Notes: generated from the sequence alone by a model not told the origin. A DNA stretch of 64,000 nucleotides from Algorimicrobium hallyeonense (GCF_042657385.1 NZ_JBHSLA010000001.1:868001-932000), one strand, 5' to 3'; positions 28,032 through 38,554 are shown, numbered from the stretch's first letter. Translations and numbers: made by a program.

Positions 28032-28068
28032 AAAGACCGACCGAAACTAAAAGTTTCAGGCAGTCTTT
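28032..28068 (-). terminator. Probable terminator after the surface lipoprotein gene
   Basis: A 17-bp imperfect stem at 28032-28068 encloses three bases. Read on the minus strand, two of the three mismatched positions become G-U pairs, which points to the minus strand. The trailing T run is short (four). Confidence 0.55.
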
Positions 28069-28094
28069 CCATACTCTAAACTAATTCTGTTTTT

Positions 28095-29291
28095 TTATTC
28101 AGCAGTCCATAGTGCACCCCAAGCAGCATAATCTGTTCCTGTTCCGTTTGTGGCTCCTGATATAAAATCAGTTTCTTCAAATTGAACTTGTGTGTCGTTT
28201 TTCATGGTAAGGGTAACGTCAGTAAATGTGACACTTGTAACCTGTAAATTACCATTTATTACGCCATTTCCTGTTGGATTATCCCCTAAATCACCATCTA
28301 AATCAAAGCCCTCTCCATAACCTTGAATAAGTATATTGTTAAAAATCCCTTGTGTTCCAGCTCTTAAACGAATGGCTTCGCTATCTGGATCATTGGCAGT
28401 TCCTAAACCGATAATTGTTAAATTGGTAACCGTTGGTTTTGAGTAATAACCGCCTTCATTACTAAAGTCTGTGTTATACCCATCGGCTTCAATGCCTTTG
28501 TCATGTTCAGAACCATGTTTAATATAGGCATTTGTAATGGTTCCCGTATAACCTTCAGTCCAATCAATAGAATCGTCTTGGGCGTTAATCACGGATACAT
28601 AGCTTACGTTAACCGTTCCGCCAAAAAACTCAACACCATCATCTTTTCCTTCATAGGCTTGAATGTACTCAACAACGGTTTCGTTTCCAACACCATAAAA
28701 TGAAAACGCGTTATTTTCAGATTGACCGTCTGCCGCACCACCGGAATATTCTACACGCATATGACGTAACGTTCCAGAGGAATCATTACTCATATTTCCA
28801 CCGTAAGGTAAACTAGCAATTTCAGATGTTGATGTTCCAGAACCTGTTACGGAGTTAATAGGCGCTTTACCTAAAATAATTAATCCACCCCAATCTCCAG
28901 CAGCTGGCGATGGCGCATTAGATGTCATGACAATTGGATTATTTGCCGTTCCAGTTGCAATAATTTTTGCGCCTTGGGAAATAGCAATATATACATCAGC
29001 ACCTGTAGCTTCAGCATAAATTGTTGCACCTTCGTTAATGATGAGGTTCGTTCCCGAAGCCATGATTACAGGACCGCTAATACGGTAGCATTTGTTAGCT
29101 TCTAATTCTAAATCTGACGTGTACTCGGCAGCTGGAATAGTGGTACATAAATCGTTCGTATTGTCATTACCATTGCCATTGTTATTTACCACACTGCTAC
29201 TGTCATTAATAACAATATCTGCGGTGTCATCTGATGAGCAAGAGAAAAGCATGGTTACAATTGCTAATCCTAAAATTACATTGTTTTTCAT
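28095..29291 (-). CDS. Outer-membrane lipoprotein with parallel beta-helix-like repeats
   Basis: A 398-residue protein. A lipoprotein signal peptide ends at the lipobox MLFSC (Cys18). An Asn/Asp-rich linker follows, then repeats typical of right-handed beta-helix proteins (LIINEGATIYAEA, IIATGTANNPIVMTS, GGLIILGKAPIN, TVEYIQAYEGKDDGVEFFGGTV). It lies 40 bp after a TonB-dependent receptor gene in the same operon, a common Bacteroidota pairing, so it is probably the surface partner of that receptor. The ligand is unknown. Similar proteins are sometimes misnamed multidrug transporters. Confidence 0.8.
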   Translation of the reverse strand: MKNNVILGLAIVTMLFSCSSDDTADIVINDSSSVVNNNGNGNDNTNDLCTTIPAAEYTSDLELEANKCYRISGPVIMASGTNLIINEGATIYAEATGADVYIAISQGAKIIATGTANNPIVMTSNAPSPAAGDWGGLIILGKAPINSVTGSGTSTSEIASLPYGGNMSNDSSGTLRHMRVEYSGGAADGQSENNAFSFYGVGNETVVEYIQAYEGKDDGVEFFGGTVNVSYVSVINAQDDSIDWTEGYTGTITNAYIKHGSEHDKGIEADGYNTDFSNEGGYYSKPTVTNLTIIGLGTANDPDSEAIRLRAGTQGIFNNILIQGYGEGFDLDGDLGDNPTGNGVINGNLQVTSVTFTDVTLTMKNDTQVQFEETDFISGATNGTGTDYAAWGALWTAE

Positions 29292-29331
29292 TGTGTTTTT
29301 GTTTAATTAATTTCTATTGTTAAAGTGATTG

Positions 29332-32145
29332 TTAAAATGTGTATTTAAGTTGTAAGCTTATATCCATGCCGCGTTTGTAATCTGATACGCCTTTGCCATT
29401 TGCTGAATTAACCACAACATCTCCTAAAGTGGTTTCTCTAATATATGTAACGGTTGGATTTAATAAATTCATGACACTTAAGTTGACTTCAAACGTGTTG
29501 CTAAATGTGTTTTTCCAAATAAAATCTAGCGTTGGAACACCCTGTTCAATTACATTTCCTAATTGTCCAGAACCTAAAGCATCAATTCTGTCCGAGAAGT
29601 ATGAGAATACTAAATTGGCAACGGGTTTGTAGTTTTTAAATGTTGGAGAATAACTAATATCTGCATTCAGTAAGAAAGGTGAGGCACCTTGAAGTTGGTC
29701 TTTTGTTCTATTAAAACTCACATCGTAAAAATCGCCATCAATACGCTCATACAAATCTTGAGTGGTGTACATATACGTGGCATTTAGTCCAATAGATAAA
29801 TCGGTGTCATCATTTTCATTGGTTATCAAATTTTTTCTGACTTCCAATTCAATGCCGTAAACATTAGCTTTATCACCAGTTCTAAAATAACGTTGTGTTC
29901 CTGTAGCATCCGCACCAACAACTAAATTAATAGGGTCTTTAATAATTTTTGTAAAAGCGCCAAGCGATAAAATTTCACTTTTGCTGAAAAACCATTCGTA
30001 TTTTAAATCCAAATTATAAATTTTAGAATAGCCTGCTTCTAGCAAATCTGGATTTCCACCAACACGAACTGAAATATCTTCGTAAACAAATGGAGCTACT
30101 TCTTTAAACTCTGGCAGGGATGCTGTTTGGCTGGCCGAAAACCGTAAGTTTTGGTCTTCATTCAGGCTATGCTTAATATTTAAGCTTGGCAGGAATAAGT
30201 TGTTTTTGGAAGTAATTTCATCAGTGCCTCGTAATCCTAAATTTATCACATCAAAAGCAATAGTTTGTTCAATAGATTCTAAACGGACACCTGGAACAAA
30301 CAACCAATTATCGCCTGCTTTAATTTCGGCATTTACATAACCTGCATAAATATCTAATCGGCCTTGGTAGGTGTTTTCTGGAAGTCCAGGTCTGTTGGTG
30401 TTGGTGTATCCAGGAATGGGTTTAATTACTTTTATTTCATAAAGTCCACCGCTGTTTTCATTAACTTGAAGATTATTTAATGAAAATATGCTGTTGAAAT
30501 TATTGACATCCGTAACGGGATAATTACCTTGAACAATATCATAACCATAACGAATGTTATTAAAATTACGCGTTTTGCTTTTACCATTATAACCAATATT
30601 TAATGTGAGTTTTTCGGTAGCTTGATAAGCGAAATTTAAGTTTCCGTTATATTCATCATCGGTAATACTTTGAAAGTAACGTTGATTATCATAATCCACA
30701 TTGCTATAAAAAATTGGGTTTGTATTGGGATTGTTATCAAAAGCTAAATGGTAGTTTTCTAAACTGATTCGTTTACGGTCTGGCTGATCGGCATTTACAT
30801 AATTATAGCCAAACCCCCAATCCACTTCAATTTTTCCCGATTTATGATTACCTAATAATTGGTTAACAAACATTTTAGTTTGGTCAAACTGTACATTCAT
30901 TTGGTAGAAACCTTCATCTGTATTTTGAATGGCATCTCTGTTTTTTCCATTTCCATTGGTGCCAAAATACCCAACGACATCGGATGCGTTATTAATAAAA
31001 ACCGAGCTGTATTTAACGGAATTGGCATCGTCTATTTTGTAGTTTACGTTTGCCATAGCTGTTGTTGTTGTGCCATATTCATATTCTTCAGCACTATCCA
31101 CAAAGGCTTTTTTCTCGGTAAGCGTAAAATCTCTTGTAGTTCCTTGGCGGTATTCAAAATTGTTTTCAAAAGAACCGGTAGCAAAAATGCTTAAGCGCGA
31201 ACCATTTTTAAAATGAAACGATGTTCCAGTAGAAGCACCATAGCTTACGTTTATAGGTGTTCCAGCAGAAACAGGATCGATACCATGGGATAATACCACA
31301 GCAAACGGGTTGTGATCATAGCGACCATAATATCCGAAATATCCAGTTCCTTCGCTTTTCACAAAATCTTTATCAATAGCATTGGTATTAAAACCACTTC
31401 CCATATAAACATCTAAAAACCCATTTCCATTGTAGTCCTTAGAGTTGATGTTGACATTTCCCGCCGAAAAATCACCATAAAAACCAACCGCATAGGCTTT
31501 ACTGATAGAAACGTTTTCAATAATATCGGAAGAGAACAAGTCTAAATCCATGTTTTTCTTATTCACATCATTGGATGGAAGCGATAAACCATTCATGGTG
31601 GTATTTAAGTAACGATCGCCCAATCCACGAACATATACGTTGCTGGAACCTTCCTGTTTAGAAACCCCTGATATTTTGGCAACAGCTCCTGCCGCATTGC
31701 TCACGCCTTTACGTGATAACTCCTCGGCGCCAATACTTTGTTTAATTTCAACGGCTTTTTTCTGTTCTAATAATAAAGCTACTTCACTTTCTCGTTTGGT
31801 TGTAGTTGTTATAACAACTTCATCTAATGATGCTGCGTTTGCAGCCATAGGTAAATTTATTTCAGTAACCTTTCCGGCAATTATAGTTGCTTCTACCTCT
31901 TGAGTTTTGTAACCAACAAAACTATAAACAATGGTGTATGTGCCAGCTTCTAAATTGTCTATTAGATATAAACCATCCATATCGGTTGTAGTACCTTTTG
32001 TAGTTCCTTTAATTAAAACATTGGCAAAAGGAAGCGGCTCATTGTTATATTCTTTGTCAGCAATTTTGCCAGCTAAAGAACCCGTATTTTGAGAATAGGT
32101 TATTAGCGTTGTAAATAATAGTAGATTAAGAAGTAAATATTTCAT
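29332..32145 (-). CDS. TonB-dependent outer membrane receptor
   Basis: A 937-residue receptor when started at Met 32145, which begins a clean signal peptide (MKYLLLNLLLFTTLITYSQ). An upstream in-frame Met at 32199 would bury the signal peptide and is less likely. A carboxypeptidase-regulatory-like domain (about 22-105: GSLAGKIADKEYNNEPLPFANV, then GTTTDMDGLYLIDNL) precedes the plug (SIGAEELSRKGVSNAAGAV, YVRGLGDRYLNTTMNGLSLP) and a 22-strand barrel ending in a terminal aromatic (LQLKYTF). It imports a ligand with TonB energy. The downstream lipoprotein is its probable partner. Confidence 0.93.
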   Translation of the reverse strand: MKYLLLNLLLFTTLITYSQNTGSLAGKIADKEYNNEPLPFANVLIKGTTKGTTTDMDGLYLIDNLEAGTYTIVYSFVGYKTQEVEATIIAGKVTEINLPMAANAASLDEVVITTTTKRESEVALLLEQKKAVEIKQSIGAEELSRKGVSNAAGAVAKISGVSKQEGSSNVYVRGLGDRYLNTTMNGLSLPSNDVNKKNMDLDLFSSDIIENVSISKAYAVGFYGDFSAGNVNINSKDYNGNGFLDVYMGSGFNTNAIDKDFVKSEGTGYFGYYGRYDHNPFAVVLSHGIDPVSAGTPINVSYGASTGTSFHFKNGSRLSIFATGSFENNFEYRQGTTRDFTLTEKKAFVDSAEEYEYGTTTTAMANVNYKIDDANSVKYSSVFINNASDVVGYFGTNGNGKNRDAIQNTDEGFYQMNVQFDQTKMFVNQLLGNHKSGKIEVDWGFGYNYVNADQPDRKRISLENYHLAFDNNPNTNPIFYSNVDYDNQRYFQSITDDEYNGNLNFAYQATEKLTLNIGYNGKSKTRNFNNIRYGYDIVQGNYPVTDVNNFNSIFSLNNLQVNENSGGLYEIKVIKPIPGYTNTNRPGLPENTYQGRLDIYAGYVNAEIKAGDNWLFVPGVRLESIEQTIAFDVINLGLRGTDEITSKNNLFLPSLNIKHSLNEDQNLRFSASQTASLPEFKEVAPFVYEDISVRVGGNPDLLEAGYSKIYNLDLKYEWFFSKSEILSLGAFTKIIKDPINLVVGADATGTQRYFRTGDKANVYGIELEVRKNLITNENDDTDLSIGLNATYMYTTQDLYERIDGDFYDVSFNRTKDQLQGASPFLLNADISYSPTFKNYKPVANLVFSYFSDRIDALGSGQLGNVIEQGVPTLDFIWKNTFSNTFEVNLSVMNLLNPTVTYIRETTLGDVVVNSANGKGVSDYKRGMDISLQLKYTF

Positions 32146-32318
32146 GTGGTTTTTTACAAAATTTCTTACGGCAAAGAAACTGTAGAGATGTAAAGTCACG
32201 GTTAACTAGGTATTAAACCTGTATCATAAAAACATTACCTAAAAGTTATGAGATTTTCTAAATAATCTGATTTCGAAACGGTTTCTTAACATTGAAAAAA
32301 TACTATCTTGCAAGTCAA

Positions 32319-32326
32319 TAGATTTG
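32319..32326 (+). promoter_or_regulatory. -7 box TAGATTTG placed for leaderless transcription of dgt
   Basis: TAnnTTTG match ending exactly four bases before the ATG at 32331, so the transcript should begin at about the start codon. Confidence 0.5.
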
Positions 32327-32330
32327 TACA

Positions 32331-33674
32331 ATGAACTGGGAACAATTATTATCATTAAAGCGTTTTGGCGATACGAATAAACGCTTGCGAAAAGAGCAAG
32401 ATGAAACACGTTTAGGTTTTGAAGTTGATTATGATCGTATCATATTTTCTTCAGAATTTAGAAGTTTACAAGATAAAACGCAGGTTATTCCCTTATCCCA
32501 AACAGATTTTGTTCACACACGATTAACCCATAGTTTGGAAGTCAGTGTGGTTGGAAGAACACTTGGACGACTAGCAGGCAAACAGTTAATTGAAAAATAT
32601 CCACATTTACAAAATATTCATGGCTATCAACCAAACGATTTTGGTGCTATTGTAGCCGCTGCCGCTTTGGCTCATGATATTGGAAATCCACCTTTTGGAC
32701 ATTCAGGAGAGAAAGCCATAGGTGAATTTTTTAAAACAGGTGCAGGCAAAACATTCCAGTCGGAATTGACTGATAAAGAATATCAAGATTTATGTGATTT
32801 TGAGGGCAATGCCAATGGGTTTAAAATTCTAACGGAAAGCCGTATTGGTCGCGAAGGTGGTTTACGTTTAAGCTATTCTACGCTTGGTGCTTTTACAAAA
32901 TACCCTAAAGAATCCTTGCCTAAAAAGCCAACTAAACATATTGCCGATAAGAAATATGGCTTTTTTCAAGCAGATAAAACCGCTTTTGAAGATGTGGCAA
33001 GTGAGTTGGGTTTAATTACGAGGAGAACGGATGATAATATAAGCTATGCTAGGCATCCATTAACCTTTTTGGTAGAAGCAGCTGATGATATTTGCTACAC
33101 CATAATCGATTTTGAAGATGGTATTAATTTAGGTCTTATTCAAGAGGAGTTTGCTTTGGAATATTTAATTAAATTGGTTCGAGATAATATACAAACCAAT
33201 AAATACTACCAATTATCAACCACCCAAGACCGCATTAGTTATTTACGAGCATTGGCAATAAATACATTGATAAATGAAGCCGTTTCTGTATTTATTGAAA
33301 ATGAGGAAGCTATTTTAAATGATACCTTCCAAACTGCCTTATTGGATAAAAGTAAGTATGAAGCACAAATTACCGATATTATTAATATTAGTATTAAAAA
33401 CGTCTATCAATCCAAGGAAGTTGTAGAAAAGGAAATAATGGGATACCGTGTTATAAATACGTTATTGGAAACTTATGTGTCTGCTGTTAACAATGCTCAT
33501 AATGGCAAAGCTTCCAATTACGATACATTAATTATAAACACCTTATCCGAGAGTATCAATATTCAAGAAGATTTAATTTATAAACGACTTTTAAATGTTT
33601 GTAATTATGTAGCGTCTTTATCAGATAGTCGCGCAATTCTAATTTATAAGAAAATAAAGGGAATGGCTTTTTAG
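32331..33674 (+). CDS. dgt: dGTP triphosphohydrolase (HD domain)
   Basis: A 447-residue HD-domain enzyme that cleaves dGTP (and perhaps other dNTPs) to deoxynucleoside and triphosphate. The metal site shows as RLTHSLEVSVVGR (first His) and AALAHDIGNPPFGHSGE (His-Asp pair), with a later ADDICYTIIDFEDG. The N-terminal FRSLQDKTQV is typical of the dGTPase family. It balances dNTP pools; the ribonucleotide reductase genes lie 7 kb away in a separate unit. Confidence 0.92.
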   Translation: MNWEQLLSLKRFGDTNKRLRKEQDETRLGFEVDYDRIIFSSEFRSLQDKTQVIPLSQTDFVHTRLTHSLEVSVVGRTLGRLAGKQLIEKYPHLQNIHGYQPNDFGAIVAAAALAHDIGNPPFGHSGEKAIGEFFKTGAGKTFQSELTDKEYQDLCDFEGNANGFKILTESRIGREGGLRLSYSTLGAFTKYPKESLPKKPTKHIADKKYGFFQADKTAFEDVASELGLITRRTDDNISYARHPLTFLVEAADDICYTIIDFEDGINLGLIQEEFALEYLIKLVRDNIQTNKYYQLSTTQDRISYLRALAINTLINEAVSVFIENEEAILNDTFQTALLDKSKYEAQITDIINISIKNVYQSKEVVEKEIMGYRVINTLLETYVSAVNNAHNGKASNYDTLIINTLSESINIQEDLIYKRLLNVCNYVASLSDSRAILIYKKIKGMAF

Positions 33675-33774
33675 TAAGATAATACTCTCAAAATCAGCTA
33701 TTAGTCGAAATTATTTGCATATTAACGATGTGTTTTTTATATTTAGCTTATAAAATTAATTGAACTTAACTAAA

Positions 33775-33906
33775 ATGAGAAAAAATATATTAGGTGCTAT
33801 CGTTATATTTTTTGTAACCTTTGCTAGTTTATTAGCCTTAAGTGAGTTATCAAATAACAATGATTCTGACATTGATTCAACCCAATTCTACGCAGAAGAT
33901 TACTAG
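33775..33906 (+). CDS. 43-residue small membrane or secreted peptide, unknown
   Basis: ATG at 33775 opens 43 codons ending TAG at 33904-33906. A basic start (MRKN) leads into a hydrophobic stretch at about residues 5-27 (ILGAIVIFFVTFASLLALSE) and an acidic tail (NNNDSDIDSTQFYAEDY). This is the layout of a small membrane-anchored or exported peptide. Its stop codon interlocks with that of convergent dxs in a shared CTAG. No family is recognised. Expression is unproven. Confidence 0.55.
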   Translation: MRKNILGAIVIFFVTFASLLALSELSNNNDSDIDSTQFYAEDY

Positions 33907-35675
33907 TTTACATCACCATAATTTTTTAATACAAAGGCTCTAATTTTTTTAGGGCTAATGCCTGCTATATCTTCTAGCTCTTCTACAGAACCTTGTTCAA
34001 TAAACTGATCTGGAATACCCAATACTTTCAGCGTATTGTTATAATTAAATTGCGATTTAAATTCGGCAATCGCACTTCCAAATCCACCTATAATGGTTCC
34101 GTTTTCTACGGTAATAATAGTTTCGTATTTGTTGAAAATAGTATGTAATAAATCTATATCAAGTGGTTTAACAAACGCCATATCGTAATGGGAAATGGAT
34201 ATATCATAAATCGCTTCGCATACGTTGTTGGCGACGCTACCAATACTTAAAATCGCTATTTTTTCACCTTGTTTTAATTGTTCGCCTTTGCTCATTATTA
34301 CGTTTTCAAAAGGTACTTGCCAATTTACATTGTTTCCTCGACCTCTTGGATATCTTATAGCTAAAGGATTTGAAAGTTTTCCGAGCTGTGCCGTAAAAAG
34401 TAAATTTCTTAAGGTAATTTCATTTCTTGGCGCTGCAATAATCATATTCGGAATACAACGTAAATAGGCTATATCAAAAACACCATGATGTGTGGCGCCA
34501 TCTTCGCCAACCAAACCAGCACGATCTAGACAGAAAATAACTGGTAAATTCTGCAAGGCTACATCATGAATTATTTGGTCGTAAGCACGTTGTAAAAAAG
34601 TAGAGTAGATGTTGCAAAACGGAATCATACCTTGGGTGGCCATACCAGCTGCAAGTGTTACGGCGTGTTGTTCGGCAATACCAACATCAAATGCGCGATT
34701 GGGAAAAGCATCCATCATATATTTTAAGGAACTTCCAGTTGGCATAGCAGGTGTAATACCAACAACTTTATTGTTTATTTCTGCTAATTCTACCAGGGTT
34801 AAACCAAAAACATCTTGGTATTTTGGAGCTTGTAAGGTGTTCGTTTTAGCAGGAATATCTCCCGTAACAGCGTCAAATTTTCCAGGCGCATGATAAACCA
34901 CTTGATTTTCTTCAGCCTGTTTTAAGCCTTTGCCTTTAGTTGTAATTATATGAAGGAATTTAGGGCCTTCAATGGTTTTTAAACGCTCTAATTCTATTAT
35001 CACTTTAAAAATATCATGACCATCAATAGGTCCTGAATAATTAAAATTTAAGGCTTCAAAAATATTATCTTGTTTTTGAGTGCCCTTTTTTACGTTGGTT
35101 AAATATTGTTTTAATGCACCAACACTTGGGTCTATTCCTATGGCATTATCATTTAAAATAACGAGTAAGTTGGCATTGGTAACGCCTGCATGGTTTAAAC
35201 CTTCAAAAGCCATTCCACTGGCAATGGAGGCATCACCAATAATGGCAATATGATGCTTTTTAAAATCACCTTGAATTTGTGTTGCAATAGCCATGCCTAA
35301 TGCTGCCGAAATAGAGGTAGATGAATGTCCTGTGCCAAACATATCATAGATACTTTCAGAACGTTTGGGAAAGCCACTAATGCCATGTAGTTGGCGGTTG
35401 GTGTCAAAATTGGCTTTTCTTTCCGTTAGTATTTTATGAACATAAGCTTGGTGTCCAACATCCCAAATTAATACATCATCTGGTGTATTAAATACATAAT
35501 GCAAGGCAATAGTTAATTCCACAACACCTAGACTAGCACCTAAATGGCCTTCTTTGGTAGCCACAATATCAATAATAAATTGACGTAATTCTTTAGCTAA
35601 AACAGGTAGTTTATTTTGATTTAATGCGCGTAAATCTGCTGGATTATTAATTGTATCAAGAATAATTGAATTCAT
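33903..35675 (-). CDS. dxs: 1-deoxy-D-xylulose-5-phosphate synthase
   Basis: A 590-residue thiamine diphosphate enzyme that joins pyruvate and glyceraldehyde 3-phosphate in the first step of the MEP isoprenoid pathway. The thiamine site is GDASIASGMAFEGLNHAG followed by NDNAIGI; HQAYVHKILT and GTGHSSTSISAALG lie upstream. The pyrimidine domain has GIAEQHAVTLAAGMA and the catalytic AGLVGEDGATHHG. The polyprenyl synthase at 51 kb would use its product. It is monocistronic here. Confidence 0.96.
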   Translation of the reverse strand: MNSIILDTINNPADLRALNQNKLPVLAKELRQFIIDIVATKEGHLGASLGVVELTIALHYVFNTPDDVLIWDVGHQAYVHKILTERKANFDTNRQLHGISGFPKRSESIYDMFGTGHSSTSISAALGMAIATQIQGDFKKHHIAIIGDASIASGMAFEGLNHAGVTNANLLVILNDNAIGIDPSVGALKQYLTNVKKGTQKQDNIFEALNFNYSGPIDGHDIFKVIIELERLKTIEGPKFLHIITTKGKGLKQAEENQVVYHAPGKFDAVTGDIPAKTNTLQAPKYQDVFGLTLVELAEINNKVVGITPAMPTGSSLKYMMDAFPNRAFDVGIAEQHAVTLAAGMATQGMIPFCNIYSTFLQRAYDQIIHDVALQNLPVIFCLDRAGLVGEDGATHHGVFDIAYLRCIPNMIIAAPRNEITLRNLLFTAQLGKLSNPLAIRYPRGRGNNVNWQVPFENVIMSKGEQLKQGEKIAILSIGSVANNVCEAIYDISISHYDMAFVKPLDIDLLHTIFNKYETIITVENGTIIGGFGSAIAEFKSQFNYNNTLKVLGIPDQFIEQGSVEELEDIAGISPKKIRAFVLKNYGDVN

Positions 35676-35812
35676 TTATGAGGAATATGTTGTAAAATTA
35701 TTAAAATAGCCCATATATTTTTATTTTTTCTGATTATTTAGAATAATTACTCATAGTAACTTCCTTATATTTGATGAATTAAATTAAAATCTCTAATTTT
35801 TAATTCTGAAAA

Positions 35813-38494
35813 ATGAAAAATAACTACGCAAAAAAGTTGCTTTTTTTAGCCGTTTTGGTGTTCGCCAATGTGGTTTATGCGCAAAGTAACTTAATGGAAT
35901 CGAATTACGCCTCTGTAATTCAAAATTATCTGAATCAAAATAAAGAAAAATACGGCTTAACAGTAAGTGATATTTCAGATTTATCAGTAGATAATGAATT
36001 CCTTTCAAAAAACAGCAAAATTACGCATGTTTATATTAATCAAAGGTACCAAGGTATTCCGATTTTAAATGCTCTGTCAAGTGTTGCTATTAAAGGGAAT
36101 GCTGTCTTTTATTATGCTAATAGATTTACAGGTAATGTTAATCAAAGAGTTAATACAACATCTCCACAATTAACGGCAAAACAAGCAATTCATAATGTTG
36201 CGGCACAATTAAATTTGGGCGCTGTACAGGGTTTAGATTTAATTGAAAAGAATAATAATATCTACCTGTATTCAAATGGTTCTGTTTCTCAAACTACCAT
36301 TCCAGTTAAATTAGTGTATTTTCAAAACGAAGCAGGAAACTTAACCCTTTCATGGGATTTAAGTATTCATACTTTGGATGGTGCTAATTGGTACAGTGTT
36401 CGTGTTGATGCAATTACAGGTGAAATTATTAATCAAAACGATTGGATTTTAGCTTGTGATTTTGGTGATTCCCAACATGAGAATCACGGTCATGCTTCAA
36501 ACCCTGTAGTTCAAAAAGAATCTAAATTTACATTATTTAAGGACGCTTCTTTTATGGCTGATGGTTCTCAATATAATGTGTATGCACTTCCAGTAGAAAG
36601 TCCAAACCATGGTAATAGAACTTTGTTATCTGAACCAGCTAACCTTAATGCTTCTCCTTTTGGATGGCATGATACGGATGGCATTTCTGGTGCGGAGTTT
36701 ACCAATGCACGTGGAAATAATGTTTGGGCCATGGAGGATAGAAATGGAAATGATGGTTTTGGATATTCTCCAAATGGAACAGCTACACTAAATTTTGACT
36801 TTCCGTTAGATTTTAATCAGGAGCCTGAAGGGTACCAAGATGCATCCATAACCAACTTATTTTATATAAATAATGTGATGCATGATATATGGTATCAGTA
36901 TGGTTTTGATGAAGCAAGCGGAAACTTCCAAGCTAATAACTATGGAAATGGTGGTGCAGGTAATGATTATGTTCGTGCTGATGGGCAAGATGGTAATGGT
37001 GTTGGAAATTCTATTAACAATGCCTTTTTTGGAACACCACCAGATGGTTCTAATCCAAGTATGCGTATGTTTTTATGGTCACCTGTTGCAGGTTTACAAG
37101 ATTTAGTTACTGTAAATAATAGTGCTGTAGCTGGAACATATACAGCCGTTAATCCAGCAACCGCAGCACCAAACAACATACCAGGAATTGGCGTGACACC
37201 TGTTACAGCTGATTTACAATTAGTTAATGATGGCTCTGCAAACCCAGCAGAAGGCTGTAATCCTATTGCAAGTGTAGCCGGCAAAATTGCCGTAATCAGA
37301 AGAGGTACATGTCCTTTTGTAGATAAAATTCAAAATGCTCAAGATGCAGGTGCTGTTGCGGTTATAGTTATTAATCATAACAACCCAACTAATGATCCAG
37401 CTTACGTTCCGTATGTAAACATGGCAGGAGAAGCAAATCCAGTATTCTCAATTCCATCTGTATTTATGAATTTTGATGATGGTGAAATTCTACTAGCAGC
37501 AATGCAAACAGAAACCGTTAATGTTACTTTGCAAGGACCAAGTCCTTTTATGCTTGATGGCAGCTTGGATAACATGATTGTAGCACATGAATATGGTCAT
37601 GGTATTTCAAATCGTTTAACAGGTGGGCCTAGCCAAGCAGGTTGTTTAACAAACGAAACTCAGATGGGTGAAGGTTGGTCTGATTGGTTTGCTATGATGA
37701 TTACCTTACAAGGAACTGAAGACTATGCTGCTGGACGTGGTATGGTAACTTATGCTTCTGGGCAAGGCGTAAATGGAATAGGTATTAGAAATGCTAAATA
37801 TGCAACTGATTTTTCTGTAAATGGTTTCACGTATGGAGACACCAATAATACGGCTCAAGTGTCGCAACCACATGGTATTGGCTTTATTTGGGGTACGATG
37901 TTATATGATTTAACGGAGGCTTATGTTTCTAAATATGGTTTTGATGACGATATTTACAATGGAACAGGCGGAAATAATAAAGTAATGCAATTAGTAATAG
38001 ATGCACTTAAATTACAACCTTGTAACCCTGATTTTATTGAAGGACGTGATGCGATTTTAGCTGCCGATATGGCAACTACAGGAGGTGAAGACCAATGTAT
38101 GATTTGGGAAATATTCTCTAATAGAGGTCTAGGTGTTAATGCATCTGGTGGTAGTAAATTTAGTAGAACAGATCAAGTTGAGAATTTCGATATGCCTCTA
38201 GAAACAGATCCTACGTTACAAAACTGTACTAGCTTAAGTGTGGACGAATTTAAACAAAGCGATTACAAAGTGTATCCAAACCCAACAAATAATAACTTGT
38301 TTATTAAAACGAATAAGAGTTTTGGTCAAGTAACTATGACGATTACAGATATTAACGGAAGACAGGTTTACAGTCAGAAAGTTGATTTATTTGGAACAGT
38401 TGAAGTTAACATGAATACACTACAATCTGGTATTTATATATTAAACATGAAAGGCCAGAATATTGATGCTAACCATAAAATTATTAAAAACTAA
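35813..38494 (+). CDS. M36 family metallopeptidase (fungalysin-like) with PA insert and T9SS sorting tail
   Basis: An 893-residue secreted protease. A signal peptide (1-24, ending VVYAQ) is followed by an FTP propeptide region (about 30-200). A protease-associated domain is inserted (GKIAVIRRGTCPFVDKIQNA, about 490-580). The zinc site is HEYGH with His592, Glu593 and His596, plus the downstream MGEGWSDW glutamate. The last ~75 residues are a type A T9SS C-terminal domain (YKVYPNPTNNNLFI to IYILNMKG), so it is exported across the outer membrane by the type IX system. It digests extracellular protein. Confidence 0.95.
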   Translation: MKNNYAKKLLFLAVLVFANVVYAQSNLMESNYASVIQNYLNQNKEKYGLTVSDISDLSVDNEFLSKNSKITHVYINQRYQGIPILNALSSVAIKGNAVFYYANRFTGNVNQRVNTTSPQLTAKQAIHNVAAQLNLGAVQGLDLIEKNNNIYLYSNGSVSQTTIPVKLVYFQNEAGNLTLSWDLSIHTLDGANWYSVRVDAITGEIINQNDWILACDFGDSQHENHGHASNPVVQKESKFTLFKDASFMADGSQYNVYALPVESPNHGNRTLLSEPANLNASPFGWHDTDGISGAEFTNARGNNVWAMEDRNGNDGFGYSPNGTATLNFDFPLDFNQEPEGYQDASITNLFYINNVMHDIWYQYGFDEASGNFQANNYGNGGAGNDYVRADGQDGNGVGNSINNAFFGTPPDGSNPSMRMFLWSPVAGLQDLVTVNNSAVAGTYTAVNPATAAPNNIPGIGVTPVTADLQLVNDGSANPAEGCNPIASVAGKIAVIRRGTCPFVDKIQNAQDAGAVAVIVINHNNPTNDPAYVPYVNMAGEANPVFSIPSVFMNFDDGEILLAAMQTETVNVTLQGPSPFMLDGSLDNMIVAHEYGHGISNRLTGGPSQAGCLTNETQMGEGWSDWFAMMITLQGTEDYAAGRGMVTYASGQGVNGIGIRNAKYATDFSVNGFTYGDTNNTAQVSQPHGIGFIWGTMLYDLTEAYVSKYGFDDDIYNGTGGNNKVMQLVIDALKLQPCNPDFIEGRDAILAADMATTGGEDQCMIWEIFSNRGLGVNASGGSKFSRTDQVENFDMPLETDPTLQNCTSLSVDEFKQSDYKVYPNPTNNNLFIKTNKSFGQVTMTITDINGRQVYSQKVDLFGTVEVNMNTLQSGIYILNMKGQNIDANHKIIKN

Positions 38495-38514
38495 TAATTT
38501 TTAAATGATATTTT

Positions 38515-38548
38515 AAAAAGGCAACTAGTAATTTAGTTGCCTTTTTTA
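38515..38548 (+). terminator. Terminator between the M36 peptidase and tadA
   Basis: GGCAACTA (38520-38527) pairs with TAGTTGCC (38534-38541), followed by a T6 run. The T run merges into the -7 box of tadA. Confidence 0.85.
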
Positions 38549-38554
38549 TTTTTG
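38547..38554 (+). promoter_or_regulatory. -7 box TATTTTTG placed for leaderless transcription of tadA
   Basis: TAnnTTTG match ending exactly four bases before the ATG at 38559. It overlaps the T run of the preceding terminator, so the usual -33 site would lie inside the hairpin. Confidence 0.4.

Noticed and set aside
32146..32199. An earlier start for the TonB receptor
   Set aside because: It would place 18 residues before a typical signal peptide.
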